The notes: a model not told the origin generated them from the sequence alone. A DNA stretch of 64,000 bases from Variovorax sp. N23 (GCF_025486315.1 NZ_JAOOPY010000001.1:186001-250000); one strand, 5' to 3'; shown: positions 32,963 to 41,684, counted from the first letter of the stretch. Program-made: numbers and translations.

Positions 32963-33685
32963 ATGGCCATCTCCACGTCCCGCCGCGCCCTGAAGCCGTC
33001 GTCCAAGACGGCGTCCAAGGCCGACATCTACGAACGCATCTACGAAGCCGTGGTCGAGCACCGCCTGCTGCCCGGCACCAAGCTGTCGGAAGAGCGCGTG
33101 GCCGAGCTGTTCTCGGTGAGCCGCACGCAGGTGCGCGGCGTGCTGCAGCGCCTGGCGGTGGAGCAGCTGGTCACGCTCATTCCCAACCGCGGCGCCTTCG
33201 TCACCACACCCAGCGTGGACGAGGCGCACGATGTGCTCGAAGTGCGCCGTACGCTCGAGCCGGCGGTGGTGCTGCGGCTCATCGACCGCATCGCCGAGGG
33301 CAAGGCGCCCACCGCCATCAAGCAGCTGCGCGCGCTGGTCAAGCGCGAGCAGCAGGCCCACCATGTGGGTGATCGCCGCGCGGCCGTGCGGCTGTCGGGC
33401 GAGTTCCATGTGCAGCTGGCGCAGCTGTCGGGCAGCAGCATCATGGCGCGCATGATGCGCGAGCTCACGCCGCTGACCTGCCTGGCCATCCTCACCTTCG
33501 AAGCGCCCACCGTGGCGGCCTGTCCGAACGACGAGCACACCCTGCTCATCGACGCCATCGAGGCCGGGCAGAAGAAAGCGGCGGTCGCCCTCATGACCGA
33601 CCACCTGCATCACATCGAGAAATCGCTCAACCTGCATGTCGAGGACGAGCCCGAGATCGACCTGGCCGAAGTGCTGCTGGGCTGA
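32963..33685 (+). CDS. GntR-family regulator, FadR/FCD (VanR) type
   Basis: 240 residues. The winged helix-turn-helix at about 22-85 contains IYEAVVEHRLLPGTKLSEER and FSVSRTQVRGVLQRLAVEQL. An FCD-type all-helical effector domain follows with the metal-ligand-like His pattern (SGEFHVQLAQLSG, MTDHLHHIEKSL). It lies inside the catabolic island. The repeated TTGGATACAA sites fit the FadR-subfamily operator pattern (T-N-GTA-N-TAC-N-A), so it is the likely local regulator. Confidence 0.9.
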   Translation: MAISTSRRALKPSSKTASKADIYERIYEAVVEHRLLPGTKLSEERVAELFSVSRTQVRGVLQRLAVEQLVTLIPNRGAFVTTPSVDEAHDVLEVRRTLEPAVVLRLIDRIAEGKAPTAIKQLRALVKREQQAHHVGDRRAAVRLSGEFHVQLAQLSGSSIMARMMRELTPLTCLAILTFEAPTVAACPNDEHTLLIDAIEAGQKKAAVALMTDHLHHIEKSLNLHVEDEPEIDLAEVLLG

Positions 33686-33709
33686 GGGCTGCCGGCTAGC
33701 CGCCGGAAG

Positions 33710-33720
33710 ATTGGATACAA
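33710..33720 (+). promoter_or_regulatory. ATTGGATACAA operator-like site before the amidohydrolase gene
   Basis: An exact copy of the island motif, 31 bp upstream of the chosen amidohydrolase start and 24 bp after the regulator gene. TTGGATACAA is an imperfect palindrome (TTG-N-AT-N-CAA). See the other copies at 35187, 41540 and 41674. Confidence 0.6.
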
Positions 33721-33751
33721 AATGCGGCACGGCCATTGCTTCGGCAAGGGC

Positions 33752-35125
33752 ATGGACAACGCCGCATCCTCCGCTCCCTTCTTCGATCTGCTGCTGCTTG
33801 ACGCCATCGCGCTGACGGCCGACCCCGCTCGCCCCGAGATCCGCGAGGGCGCCATCGGCATTCGCGATGGCCGCATCACCTGGCTCGACGCGCAGCCGCC
33901 GGCGCAGTACACGGCCACGCGCACGCTGCACCTATCGGGCCACTTCGTCACACCGGGTTTCGTCAACGTCCACACGCACAGCATCCTGACGATGGTGCGC
34001 GGCGTGGCGGCCGACCTGGGCTTCGCGCCGTCGTACACGCCCGGCATTCCCAAGGGCACGCGCGTGAACCCCTCGCAGGCCCGGGCGCTGGCGCGGCTCG
34101 GTGCGCTGGAGGCGCTGCTGTTCGACTCGACGGTGATCGGCGACAACTTCGTGCACGCCGACGTCGGCACCGACGCGATGGTCGAGCTCGGCATGCGCCT
34201 GTGCCCGAGCTGGCGCATCCACGACGTCGACTTCGCGCGCGTGGCGCATGGCGACTGGCACCACGATGCGGTCATCGGCCGCAAGACCCTCGACGCCGGC
34301 CTGGCGCTCCATGCGCGCTGGCAAGGCCATCCGCGGGTGAGCGTCAACCTGGCGGCGCATGCCGTCGACACCTGCTCCGACGGCTTCCTGAAAGAGGTGG
34401 CGGCCGCCTCGGCGGCGCACGGCCTCACGGTCAGCACGCACCTGGGCCAGAGCCAGATCGAGGTCGACCGCGTGCGCGAGCGCAGTGGCCACACGTCGAC
34501 CGAGGTGCTGGCCGACGTCGGCCTGCTCAACGAACGGCTGATGGGCGGGCACTGCATCTACGTGACGGAATCGGACGCGCAGAAGATGGCCGCGGCCGGC
34601 GCGCACGCGGTGCACATCCCCAAGTGCAACGCCACCTCGGGCCGCCTCGCGCCCACGCCGATGCTCCAGCGTGCCGGCGTCAACATGGCGCTGGCCACCG
34701 ACACGCAGCACGGCGACATGGTCGAGCTGATGCGCTGGGCGCTGGTCACGGCGCGGGTGCAGGAAGGGCGCGTCGACGACAGCTGGCAACCGCACCACGT
34801 GTTCCACATGGCGACGATGGGTGGCGCCAAGGCGCTGGGCATGGCGGGCGAGATCGGGAGCCTCGAGCTCGGCAAGGCGGCCGACCTGGTGGTCTTCGAC
34901 GCCAACCGGCCGCACCTGCGCCCGCACGTGAACCCGTTGGGCAACCTCGTGCACACGGGGCAGGGCCGCGACGTGCGGATGGTGGTGGTGGCGGGCGACA
35001 TCCTGGTGGAGGACGGCCTGCCGACGCGTGTCGACATGGAAGCCGTGTGCGCGGAGGCGGAAATGGCCGCGCGCGAACTGTGGGGCGACGAGGGCAAGCG
35101 CTACTGGGAGCGGGTGCAGGGCTGA
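33752..35125 (+). CDS. Amidohydrolase, TRZ/ATZ (SsnA/guanine deaminase-like) family
   Basis: 457 residues of a metal-dependent deaminase or chlorohydrolase. Metal ligands appear as VNVHTHS (His74, His76), a His in STHLGQS (about 230) and the Asp in ATDTQHGD (about 315). The N-terminal beta domain (LLLLDAIALTADPARPEIR) and the C-terminal GSLELGKAADLVVFD are typical. Relatives deaminate N-heterocycles such as guanine, S-adenosylhomocysteine or triazines. ATG 33752 is preferred over ATG 33722, which would sit right beside the operator. Confidence 0.85.
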   Translation: MDNAASSAPFFDLLLLDAIALTADPARPEIREGAIGIRDGRITWLDAQPPAQYTATRTLHLSGHFVTPGFVNVHTHSILTMVRGVAADLGFAPSYTPGIPKGTRVNPSQARALARLGALEALLFDSTVIGDNFVHADVGTDAMVELGMRLCPSWRIHDVDFARVAHGDWHHDAVIGRKTLDAGLALHARWQGHPRVSVNLAAHAVDTCSDGFLKEVAAASAAHGLTVSTHLGQSQIEVDRVRERSGHTSTEVLADVGLLNERLMGGHCIYVTESDAQKMAAAGAHAVHIPKCNATSGRLAPTPMLQRAGVNMALATDTQHGDMVELMRWALVTARVQEGRVDDSWQPHHVFHMATMGGAKALGMAGEIGSLELGKAADLVVFDANRPHLRPHVNPLGNLVHTGQGRDVRMVVVAGDILVEDGLPTRVDMEAVCAEAEMAARELWGDEGKRYWERVQG

Positions 35126-35185
35126 ACCCTGCACCCGTGCGCGCCCTTGCATCGGTGGGGTGCGTCTTGCACCATCGCTGCACAC

Positions 35186-35220
35186 TTTGTATCCAATCTG
35201 GTCATCTCATTGGATTCAAA
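35186..35220 (+). promoter_or_regulatory. Large inverted repeat operator before the SsuABC-type transporter
   Basis: TTTGTATCCAAT (35186-35197) and ATTGGATTCAAA (35209-35220) form a 12-bp inverted repeat with one mismatch and an 11-bp spacer, one helical turn. Each arm is a copy of the island motif. It lies 70 bp upstream of the transporter start. Two dimers on one face of the DNA are plausible. Confidence 0.7.
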
Positions 35221-35289
35221 GCTGGCATGGTGTTTGCACGACAGGAGGAGGTCCCGCGTGCGGGCTCCCTCCAACCTTCGAGGAACACC

Positions 35290-36285
35290 ATGTTCAAGTT
35301 CATCGCGAAACTCATCTTCGTGGCCGCCGCCATCGTGCCGCTGGCCAGCCAGGCGCAGGACGCCATCAAGCTCGGCTACGCCAAGTGCGCCCATTGCACG
35401 CCGCTGGCCCTCGCTCCCGAGAACGCCACCGGCGTGAAGCTCGAGGCCATTGCCTTCAACACCGGCAACGACGTGTTGACCGCACTGCTCTCCAAGAGCA
35501 TCGACGTCGCCCAGGTGACCTACCTGCACTACGCCACGGCGCTGGACAAGGGCTTCGACGTGGTGGCCATCTCCGGCCAGATCAACGGCGGCTCGCAGAT
35601 CCTGGTGGGCAACGACCTGCCGCTGGCCGAGAACGACTGGGCCGGCCTGAAGAAGCTCATCGCCGACTACAAGGCGCAGGGCAAGCCCTTCCGCGTGGCC
35701 GCGTCGCGCGGCAATGCGCAGGACATCCACATGCGTGGCGCCTTCGCCAAGCAGGGCATCGACATCAACAAGGACGTGCAGTTCATCAACATCCCGAACC
35801 CGTCGGACCACATGCAGGCGCTGCGCCGCGGCGAGGTGGAGCTGATCTGCTCGGTCGATCCTTTCGCCACGCAGATCCGTGAAGTGAAGGCCGCCAAGTT
35901 CTTCGCCTTCCCGTACGACCAGGCCGCCGGCAAGCTGACCAACCTGATCGTCACGCGGTCCGACGTGATCGCCGCCAAGCCGAAGGGTGTGGAGCAGACC
36001 GTGCGTTCGATCATCAAGGTCAACGACATCATGGCCAGCAACAAGCCGCTGTTCGTCGACACGATTCAGAAGGTTACCGGCCTCGACAAGGCGATCGCCA
36101 CCGGTGCCGTCGCCAACCTGTACCCCGACTACCAGATGCACCGCGCCTCGGCCGTCGCCATCGCGCAGATGATGCGCGAGCTGAAGTACATCAACACCGA
36201 CGTGAGCGCCGCGGTCGAGAAGAACATGGACTACCGCTTCCTCGAAGCGGCCACGGGCAAGCCGAAGTCGGCTTTGGGCTACTGA
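35290..36285 (+). CDS. ABC transporter substrate-binding protein (taurine/NMT1-THI5-like)
   Basis: A 331-residue periplasmic protein with a Sec signal peptide (MFKFIAKLIFVAAAIVPLASQA). The mature part looks like SsuA/TauA/ThiY-type binding proteins (IKLGYAKCAHCTPLALAPE; VAQVTYLHYATALDKGFDVVA). An unusual CAHC pair occurs right after the first strand. It is followed by permease and ATPase genes, making a complete importer. The substrate is unknown. Confidence 0.88.
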   Translation: MFKFIAKLIFVAAAIVPLASQAQDAIKLGYAKCAHCTPLALAPENATGVKLEAIAFNTGNDVLTALLSKSIDVAQVTYLHYATALDKGFDVVAISGQINGGSQILVGNDLPLAENDWAGLKKLIADYKAQGKPFRVAASRGNAQDIHMRGAFAKQGIDINKDVQFINIPNPSDHMQALRRGEVELICSVDPFATQIREVKAAKFFAFPYDQAAGKLTNLIVTRSDVIAAKPKGVEQTVRSIIKVNDIMASNKPLFVDTIQKVTGLDKAIATGAVANLYPDYQMHRASAVAIAQMMRELKYINTDVSAAVEKNMDYRFLEAATGKPKSALGY

Positions 36286-36301
36286 CGCGCGGCGGCTCAC
36301 G

Positions 36302-37177
36302 ATGGCGCTCTCTTCGTCCGCACCGACCCTGCCCGTGCCGCAGCCGACCGCTGTTGCCCGGCCGGCGCTGATCAGGCGGCTGTACCGCCGCATCGAACGC
36401 GCCATCGTCCCTTTCCTGCTGCTGATTGGCTGGGAGATCTTCTCGCGCTCGGGCGTGCTGCCGCCCGCCCTGCTGCCGGCGCCGTCGCAAGTGCTCGTCG
36501 CCTGGGCCGACTGGGTGTTCGCCACCGACGGCAACACGCAGACCTACAGCGGCCACTGGATCTTCGACGTGGCCGCGAGCGCCACGCGCGTGTTCGCAGG
36601 CTTCGCGATCTCGACGCTGCTGGGCGTCTCCATAGGCATGGCGATCGGCTGGTCGCGCACCGTCGAACGCCTGATCGAGCCGGTGCTGCAGATCCTGCGG
36701 CCGGTGCCGCCGGTGTCGTGGATTCCGCTGGCCATCATCTGGTTCGGCATCGCCAACAAGCCGGCCATCTTTCTGGTGTTCCTCGGCTCGTTCTTCCCGA
36801 TCCTGCTGAGCACCATCCACGGCGTGAAGACCTGCGACCGCAACCTGCTGCGCGCCGGCGCGATGACCGGCGGTACGCCGGGCAAGCTGCTGCGCTACAT
36901 CGTCTTTCCCGCGGCGCTGCCGAGCATCTTCTCGGGCCTGCGCATCGCCGTCGGCTCGGCCTGGATGCTGACCGTCACCGCCGAGATGGTGGCGGTCAAG
37001 AGCGGCGTCGGCTACGTGCTGTGGGATTCGTATTACTTCCTGCGCTACGACATCGTGATCGCGGCGATGGTGAGCATCGGCCTGCTCGGCTACCTGAGCG
37101 ACCTCGCCATCCAACTGATCGCCGGTCGCGTGCTGCGCTGGCAGCGCGGCTCGACCCTTCAGGCCAAGGAGGGCTGA
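36302..37177 (+). CDS. ABC transporter permease (SsuC/TauC type)
   Basis: A 291-residue membrane protein with about six helices. The EAA-type loop that contacts the ATPase is near RAGAMTGGTPGKLLRYIVFP. The conserved PSQVLVAW segment and RPVPPVSWIPLAIIWFG identify the sulfonate/nitrate permease family. It sits 16 bp after the binding-protein gene and 2 bp before the ATPase gene. Confidence 0.92.
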   Translation: MALSSSAPTLPVPQPTAVARPALIRRLYRRIERAIVPFLLLIGWEIFSRSGVLPPALLPAPSQVLVAWADWVFATDGNTQTYSGHWIFDVAASATRVFAGFAISTLLGVSIGMAIGWSRTVERLIEPVLQILRPVPPVSWIPLAIIWFGIANKPAIFLVFLGSFFPILLSTIHGVKTCDRNLLRAGAMTGGTPGKLLRYIVFPAALPSIFSGLRIAVGSAWMLTVTAEMVAVKSGVGYVLWDSYYFLRYDIVIAAMVSIGLLGYLSDLAIQLIAGRVLRWQRGSTLQAKEG

Positions 37178-37179
37178 CC

Positions 37180-37950
37180 ATGAGCCTCATCACCATCCAG
37201 AACGTCACGCGGCTGTTCGACGACCCGAAGCGCAAGAGCGCGGTGAAGGCGCTCGACAACGTGAGCGTCGAGGTCGGCCGCAACGAATTCCTGTGCCTGC
37301 TGGGGCCGAGCGGCTGCGGCAAGTCGACGCTGCTCAACCTCATCGCAGGCTTCGACAAGCCGACCGAAGGCACCGTGAAGGTCGGCGGCCACGTGATCAC
37401 GGCGCCCGGTGCCGACCGTGGCGTCGTCTTCCAGCAGCCGACGCTGATGCCCTGGCTCACCGTCTGGGAGAACGTGGCCTTCCACCTCACGATGCAGGGC
37501 GTCGGCAAGGACATTCGCCGAAAGAAGGCGCAGCACTTCATCGAGATGGTCAACCTCAAGGGCTTCGAGAACCATTTCCCGAGCGAACTGTCCGGCGGCA
37601 TGAACCAGCGTGTGGGCATCGCGCGCGCGCTGCTCATGAACCCGGAGGTGATCCTGATGGACGAGCCTTTCGGCGCGCTCGACGAGCAGACCAAGATGGA
37701 GATGCACGGCGAACTGGTGCGCATCTGGCGCGAGAGCCAGAGCACCATCGTCTTCGTGACGCACGGCATCGATGAGTCGCTGTCGCTCGGCACGCACGTG
37801 GCCGTGATGTCGGCGCGGCCGGGGCGCATCCGCGAGATGATCAAGATCGATCTGGCCCGGCCGCGGGACCCCACCAGCCCGCAGTTCAACGACTACAAGC
37901 GCCACATCCTGTCGCTGCTGCGCCCCGAACCGGCGGTCGTGGATGCCTGA
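37180..37950 (+). CDS. ABC transporter ATP-binding protein (SsuB/TauB type)
   Basis: 256 residues. Walker A GPSGCGKST (42-50), Q-loop VVFQQPTLMPWLTV, signature LSGGMNQRVGIARAL, Walker B VILMDEPFGALDE and switch His in VTHGIDESL are all intact. It energises the importer encoded just upstream. The stop codon overlaps the start of the dehydrogenase remnant. Confidence 0.94.
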   Translation: MSLITIQNVTRLFDDPKRKSAVKALDNVSVEVGRNEFLCLLGPSGCGKSTLLNLIAGFDKPTEGTVKVGGHVITAPGADRGVVFQQPTLMPWLTVWENVAFHLTMQGVGKDIRRKKAQHFIEMVNLKGFENHFPSELSGGMNQRVGIARALLMNPEVILMDEPFGALDEQTKMEMHGELVRIWRESQSTIVFVTHGIDESLSLGTHVAVMSARPGRIREMIKIDLARPRDPTSPQFNDYKRHILSLLRPEPAVVDA

Positions 37951-38080
37951 GGTGTCGACCTTCATCACCGGTGCCTGCGGCTTCGTCGGCCCACGCGCCG
38001 TGCTCTTTCTGGCCAGCAGCGACACACGCTTCTTGACCGGCGCAGAACTCATGATCGACGGCGGGTGGATGGCCGCCTGA
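37943..38080 (+). pseudogene. Remnant of a short-chain dehydrogenase/reductase gene
   Basis: A 45-codon frame beginning MPEVSTFITGACGFVG and ending LTGAELMIDGGWMAA. The end matches the universal C-terminus of classical SDR enzymes (LASxxSRFxTGAELxxDGG). The start resembles a Rossmann TGxxGFxG motif of an extended SDR. The roughly 200 residues between are missing, including the catalytic Tyr-Lys. This looks like a deletion that fused the two ends. It overlaps the ATPase gene end by 8 bp and precedes the hydantoinase by 37 bp, so the operon once held a full dehydrogenase. Confidence 0.7.
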
Positions 38081-38117
38081 ACCGCCGACCGCTCCACATT
38101 TTCAAGAGACGCACCCC

Positions 38118-39548
38118 ATGCCTGACTTCGACCTCGTCATCCGCAACGCGAAGGCCATCACGGCCAGCGACACCTTCATCAGCGACATCGGCATCCGCGA
38201 CGGCCGCATCGTGCAGCTCGGGCTCGGCATCGGACCGGGCGCGCGCGAGATCGACGCGGCCGGCCGTGCCGTGACGCCGGGCGGCGTCGACGCGCACTGC
38301 CACCTCGACCAGCCGATGCCGCCGCCCACGCGCAACGCCGACGACTTCGACACCGGCACGCGCTCGGCGGCCTGCGGCGGCACGACCACCGTCATTCCCT
38401 TCGCGGCGCAGCAGAAGGGCCAGTCGCTGCGCGCCGCGGTGGAGGACTACCGCGCACGCGCCGCCGGCAAGGCGCACGTCGACTACGCCTTCCACCTGAT
38501 CGTGAGCGACCCGACGCCCGAGGTGCTGACGGTCGAGCTGCCCGCGCTCATCCGCGAAGGCTTCACCTCGTTCAAGATCTACATGACCTACGACGACATG
38601 AAGCTCGACGACGGTCAGATCCTGGACGTGCTCGACGTCGCGCGCCAGCAGGGCGCGATGGCGATGATCCACGCCGAGAACGCCGACTGTATCGAGTGGC
38701 TGACCAAGCGGCTCGAGGCCGCCGGCCGCACCGCGCCGCGCTACCACGCGCATTCGCGGCCGATGCTGGTGGAGCGCGAGGCGACGCACCGCGCCATCGC
38801 GCTGGCCGAGCTGGTCGACGTGCCGATCCTGATCGTGCACGTCTCGGGCCGCGAGGCGGTCGAGCAGATCCGTTGGGCGCGCGCGCATGGCCTGAGCGTG
38901 TTCGCCGAGACCTGCCCGCAATACCTCTTCCTCACGGCCGAAGACCTCGGCATCGACGACAGCTACAAGGGCGCGAAGTGCGTCTGCAGCCCGCCGCCGC
39001 GCGACAAGGCGAACCAGCAGGTGATCTGGGACGGGCTGAACGACGGGCTCTTCACCGTGTTCTCGTCCGACCACGCGCCCTTCAAGTTCGATGCGGCCGA
39101 AGGCAAGAAGCCCAACGGTGAAGAGGTGGGCTTCCGCCACATTCCCAACGGCATCCCCGGCATCGAGACGCGCATGGCATTGCTGTGGTCCGAAGGCGTG
39201 CTGGCCGGCCGCATGACGCCGCACCGCTTCGTCGAGCTGACCGCCACCGGCCCGGCCAAGGCCTACGGCCTGCACCCGCGCAAGGGCAGTATCTCGATCG
39301 GCGCCGACGCCGACCTGGTGATCTGGGACGAGCGCGACTTCATCCTGAAGAACGAGCAGTTGCACCACGAGGTCGACTACACGCCCTACGAAGGCATGCG
39401 CCTGAAGGCCTGGCCGGGCCTGACGCTCAGCCGCGGCGAGGTGGTGTGGGACGGCCGCGAGTTCCATCCGCAACCCGGCCGCGGCCAGCTGCTGGCCTGC
39501 GGCGCGCCGTCGCTGATGCCGGCACGTCGCGCGGCCCTGAGCGCTTGA
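38118..39548 (+). CDS. Dihydropyrimidinase/D-hydantoinase-family cyclic amidohydrolase
   Basis: 476 residues. Metal-binding His60 and His62 in DAHCHLDQP, the carboxylated Lys near 153 in SFKIYMTYDDMK, His in HAENAD and HVSGREA, and Asp in FSSDHAPFKF are all present, so it should be active. These enzymes open dihydropyrimidine, hydantoin or similar cyclic diamide rings to ureido acids. It lies between the importer and the racemase-like gene, in one plus-strand run. No N-carbamoyl amino acid hydrolase is next to it; the amidase at 30482 might do that job (inference). Confidence 0.9.
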   Translation: MPDFDLVIRNAKAITASDTFISDIGIRDGRIVQLGLGIGPGAREIDAAGRAVTPGGVDAHCHLDQPMPPPTRNADDFDTGTRSAACGGTTTVIPFAAQQKGQSLRAAVEDYRARAAGKAHVDYAFHLIVSDPTPEVLTVELPALIREGFTSFKIYMTYDDMKLDDGQILDVLDVARQQGAMAMIHAENADCIEWLTKRLEAAGRTAPRYHAHSRPMLVEREATHRAIALAELVDVPILIVHVSGREAVEQIRWARAHGLSVFAETCPQYLFLTAEDLGIDDSYKGAKCVCSPPPRDKANQQVIWDGLNDGLFTVFSSDHAPFKFDAAEGKKPNGEEVGFRHIPNGIPGIETRMALLWSEGVLAGRMTPHRFVELTATGPAKAYGLHPRKGSISIGADADLVIWDERDFILKNEQLHHEVDYTPYEGMRLKAWPGLTLSRGEVVWDGREFHPQPGRGQLLACGAPSLMPARRAALSA

Positions 39549-39552
39549 TGCC

Positions 39553-40305
39553 ATGCGCCTGCTCATCATCAACCCCAACATCTCGGAGAGCGTCACGGCG
39601 CTGATCGAGGCCGAAGCGCGCCGCACGGCCGCGCCGGGCACCGAGATCACGATGCAGACGGCGCCCTTCGGCGTGGCCTACATCGAGACGCGCTTCGAGG
39701 CGCTGATCGGCGCCTACGCCACGGCGCAGGTCGCGGCCGAGCATGTCGAAGGCCACGACGCGGTGATCGTCGCGGCCTTCGGCGACCCGGGCCTGGGCGG
39801 GCTGCGCGAGGCGCTACCGGTGCCGGTGCTGGGGCTCAGCGAATCGGCGCTGGCCAGTGCCTGCCTGCTGGGCCACCGCTTCTCGATCATCGCGATCTCG
39901 CAGCGCATCAGCGCCTGGTACCGCGAGGTGGTCGAAGCGAACGGGCTCGTCGGCCGACTCGCCAGCATCCGCGCGCTCGACCAGCCGCTGGCCGGCATCG
40001 GCAGCGTGCAGACCGACCATGCAGAGGCGCTGCGCGCGCTGTGCGAGCGCGCCGTGGCCGAAGACGGCGCCGAAGTGATCATCCTCGCCGGCGCGCCGCT
40101 GGCGGGCCTGGCGCGCGCGGTGCGCGGCGAGCTGCCGGTGCCGGTGGTCGACGGCGTGTCGAGCGCCGTGCGGCATGCGGAGACGATGGTGGCGCTGGCG
40201 CCGGGCAAGGCGCGCAGCGGCAGCTTCGCGCCGCCGCCGCTGAAGCCGAACTGCGGTCTGCCCGACGCCATCGCGCGCCTGCTCGGTCCCCGGGCGGCCC
40301 CTTGA
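39553..40305 (+). CDS. Hydantoin racemase-like Asp/Glu racemase-family protein lacking catalytic cysteines
   Basis: 250 residues with the hydantoin racemase outline (LLIINPNISESVTALIEAEA; GDPGLGGLRE; a second motif near 177-185). The first catalytic Cys is replaced by Ala75 (VAAFGDPGL) and the second by Gly/Ala (IILAGAPLAG). Cys-dependent racemisation is therefore unlikely; a different reaction or a binding role is possible. It starts 4 bp after the hydantoinase and overlaps the transporter frame. Confidence 0.83.
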   Translation: MRLLIINPNISESVTALIEAEARRTAAPGTEITMQTAPFGVAYIETRFEALIGAYATAQVAAEHVEGHDAVIVAAFGDPGLGGLREALPVPVLGLSESALASACLLGHRFSIIAISQRISAWYREVVEANGLVGRLASIRALDQPLAGIGSVQTDHAEALRALCERAVAEDGAEVIILAGAPLAGLARAVRGELPVPVVDGVSSAVRHAETMVALAPGKARSGSFAPPPLKPNCGLPDAIARLLGPRAAP

Positions 40306-40334
40306 CCACCGCGCTCGGCCGCACGCTGCCCGCC

Positions 40335-41501
40335 ATGACGGCGGTGCAGGCGGTCGTGGCCATGGGCGCTTTCTCGCTCTCGGTGCTGGCGCCGCAGTTG
40401 GGGGTCGACCTCGGCACGCTCGGGTGGCTGGGGACGACGCTGTTCGGCGTCGGTGCGCTGTCGTCGCTGGCGACCGGCTGGCTGATCGGCCGCGTCGGCG
40501 ACCTGCCGCTGGCGGGGCTCTGCATGCTGTGCGTGCTGCTCGCCATGCTGTGCGGCGTGGCCGATGCGTTCGGCCTGGGCCCCGCGCGCTGGTCGCTGTG
40601 GCCGGCCGCGGTGCTGCTGGGTCTGGCCTTCGGGCCGGAGACACCCGCCAGCGCCGCCGTGCTGTCGCGCGTGACGCCGCCCGCCCGGCGGCCGTGGGTC
40701 TTCTCGGTTCGCCAGACCGGCAACCAGATCGGCGCCGTGGCCGGTTCGCTGCTGCTGCCTTCGCTGATGCTGGTGCACGCGGCGGCGGCCTTCGGTGCGG
40801 TCGCCGCCTTCGCGCTCGCCGTGGCGCTTTGCTGCTTCGCGCTGCAGCGGGTGGACGGCGCGCCGCCCGCCGTCCGCCGCGTGCCATCGCCCGGTGCGGC
40901 CGTCGATGCGAGCGGGCTGCGCGCACTCGCCGCATCGCCGGCGCTGCGGGTGCTGACGGCCACGACGGTCGTGCTCATGGCCACGCAGGTGTGCCTCAAC
41001 TTCTTCACCATGAGCCATGCGGTGCGCCATTGGTCGCTGCCGGTGCCTGAGGCGGCCGGCTGGGTGGCGCTGATGCAGGCCGCGGGCCTGGTCGGGCGCT
41101 TGCTCTGGGGTCGCGTGGCGCAGCGGCCGGGCGTGTCGACGGTGCGCCTCGTCGGCGCGCTCGGGCTGCTGATGGGGGGTGCCGGCCTCGCGCTGTTCCT
41201 CTGGCCGGTGGTGCCGCCGCCCACCGCATTGGCCGTGTTGCTGGCCCTGCTGGGGCTCAGCGCCAGTGGCTGGAACGGCGTGATGGTCGCCGAGATCGCC
41301 CGGCTGGCCGGCCCCGAACGTGCCGGTGCCGTCAGCGGTGCGGTGCTGCTCTTCGGCTACGCCGGCCTGGCGCTGGCGCCGATCGGCTTCGCCGTACTCG
41401 GTGCCGCGGCGGGGACCACGACGGCCTTTGCGGTCCTGTTCACGGCCGCCGCGGCGATGGGCCTGCGCTTGCTGATGGCGCGGCCGGCATCGTCCGCGTA
41501 G
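40335..41501 (+). CDS. MFS transporter
   Basis: A 388-residue membrane protein with about 12 hydrophobic helices; the MFS loop GWLIGRVGDLPLAG between helices 2 and 3 is recognisable. The ATG at 40335 is used; a TTG at 40302 that overlaps the upstream stop as TTGA is equally possible and would add 11 residues. The position behind hydantoinase and racemase-like genes suggests import of the same compound or export of an intermediate. The substrate is unknown. Confidence 0.85.
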   Translation: MTAVQAVVAMGAFSLSVLAPQLGVDLGTLGWLGTTLFGVGALSSLATGWLIGRVGDLPLAGLCMLCVLLAMLCGVADAFGLGPARWSLWPAAVLLGLAFGPETPASAAVLSRVTPPARRPWVFSVRQTGNQIGAVAGSLLLPSLMLVHAAAAFGAVAAFALAVALCCFALQRVDGAPPAVRRVPSPGAAVDASGLRALAASPALRVLTATTVVLMATQVCLNFFTMSHAVRHWSLPVPEAAGWVALMQAAGLVGRLLWGRVAQRPGVSTVRLVGALGLLMGGAGLALFLWPVVPPPTALAVLLALLGLSASGWNGVMVAEIARLAGPERAGAVSGAVLLFGYAGLALAPIGFAVLGAAAGTTTAFAVLFTAAAAMGLRLLMARPASSA

Positions 41502-41539
41502 CGCTTCCACCCGCCTTTTCGGTGCATCTTTTCGATAAG

Positions 41540-41550
41540 TTGTATCCAAT
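41540..41550 (-). promoter_or_regulatory. Island operator motif, first copy before the Pot-type transporter
   Basis: TTGTATCCAAT is the reverse complement of ATTGGATACAA. It is followed after 10 bp by a degenerate half ATTGCACCAAA (41561-41571), echoing the paired arrangement at 35186-35220. Confidence 0.6.
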
Positions 41551-41673
41551 TCAGTGCCGGATTGCACCAAATCATGCCGGCGGTGCTTTGCAGATGACTG
41601 CGTCCGTTTTCAGCGGCAGTGGAGGACGCCGCCTCGACGCGACGCCGGTTCTGCAAAAGATCGGTCCGCGCAC

Positions 41674-41684
41674 ATTGGATACAA
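41674..41684 (+). promoter_or_regulatory. Island operator motif, second copy before the Pot-type transporter
   Basis: An exact ATTGGATACAA, 32 bp upstream of the ATPase start codon and 123 bp after the copy at 41540-41550. Sites flanking a promoter would suit looping repression (inference). Confidence 0.6.

Noticed and set aside
34201..35289. Long plus-strand frame across the amidohydrolase that runs into the binding-protein gene
   Set aside because: Out-of-frame shadow of the amidohydrolase; only the part from 35290, with its signal peptide, is real coding sequence.
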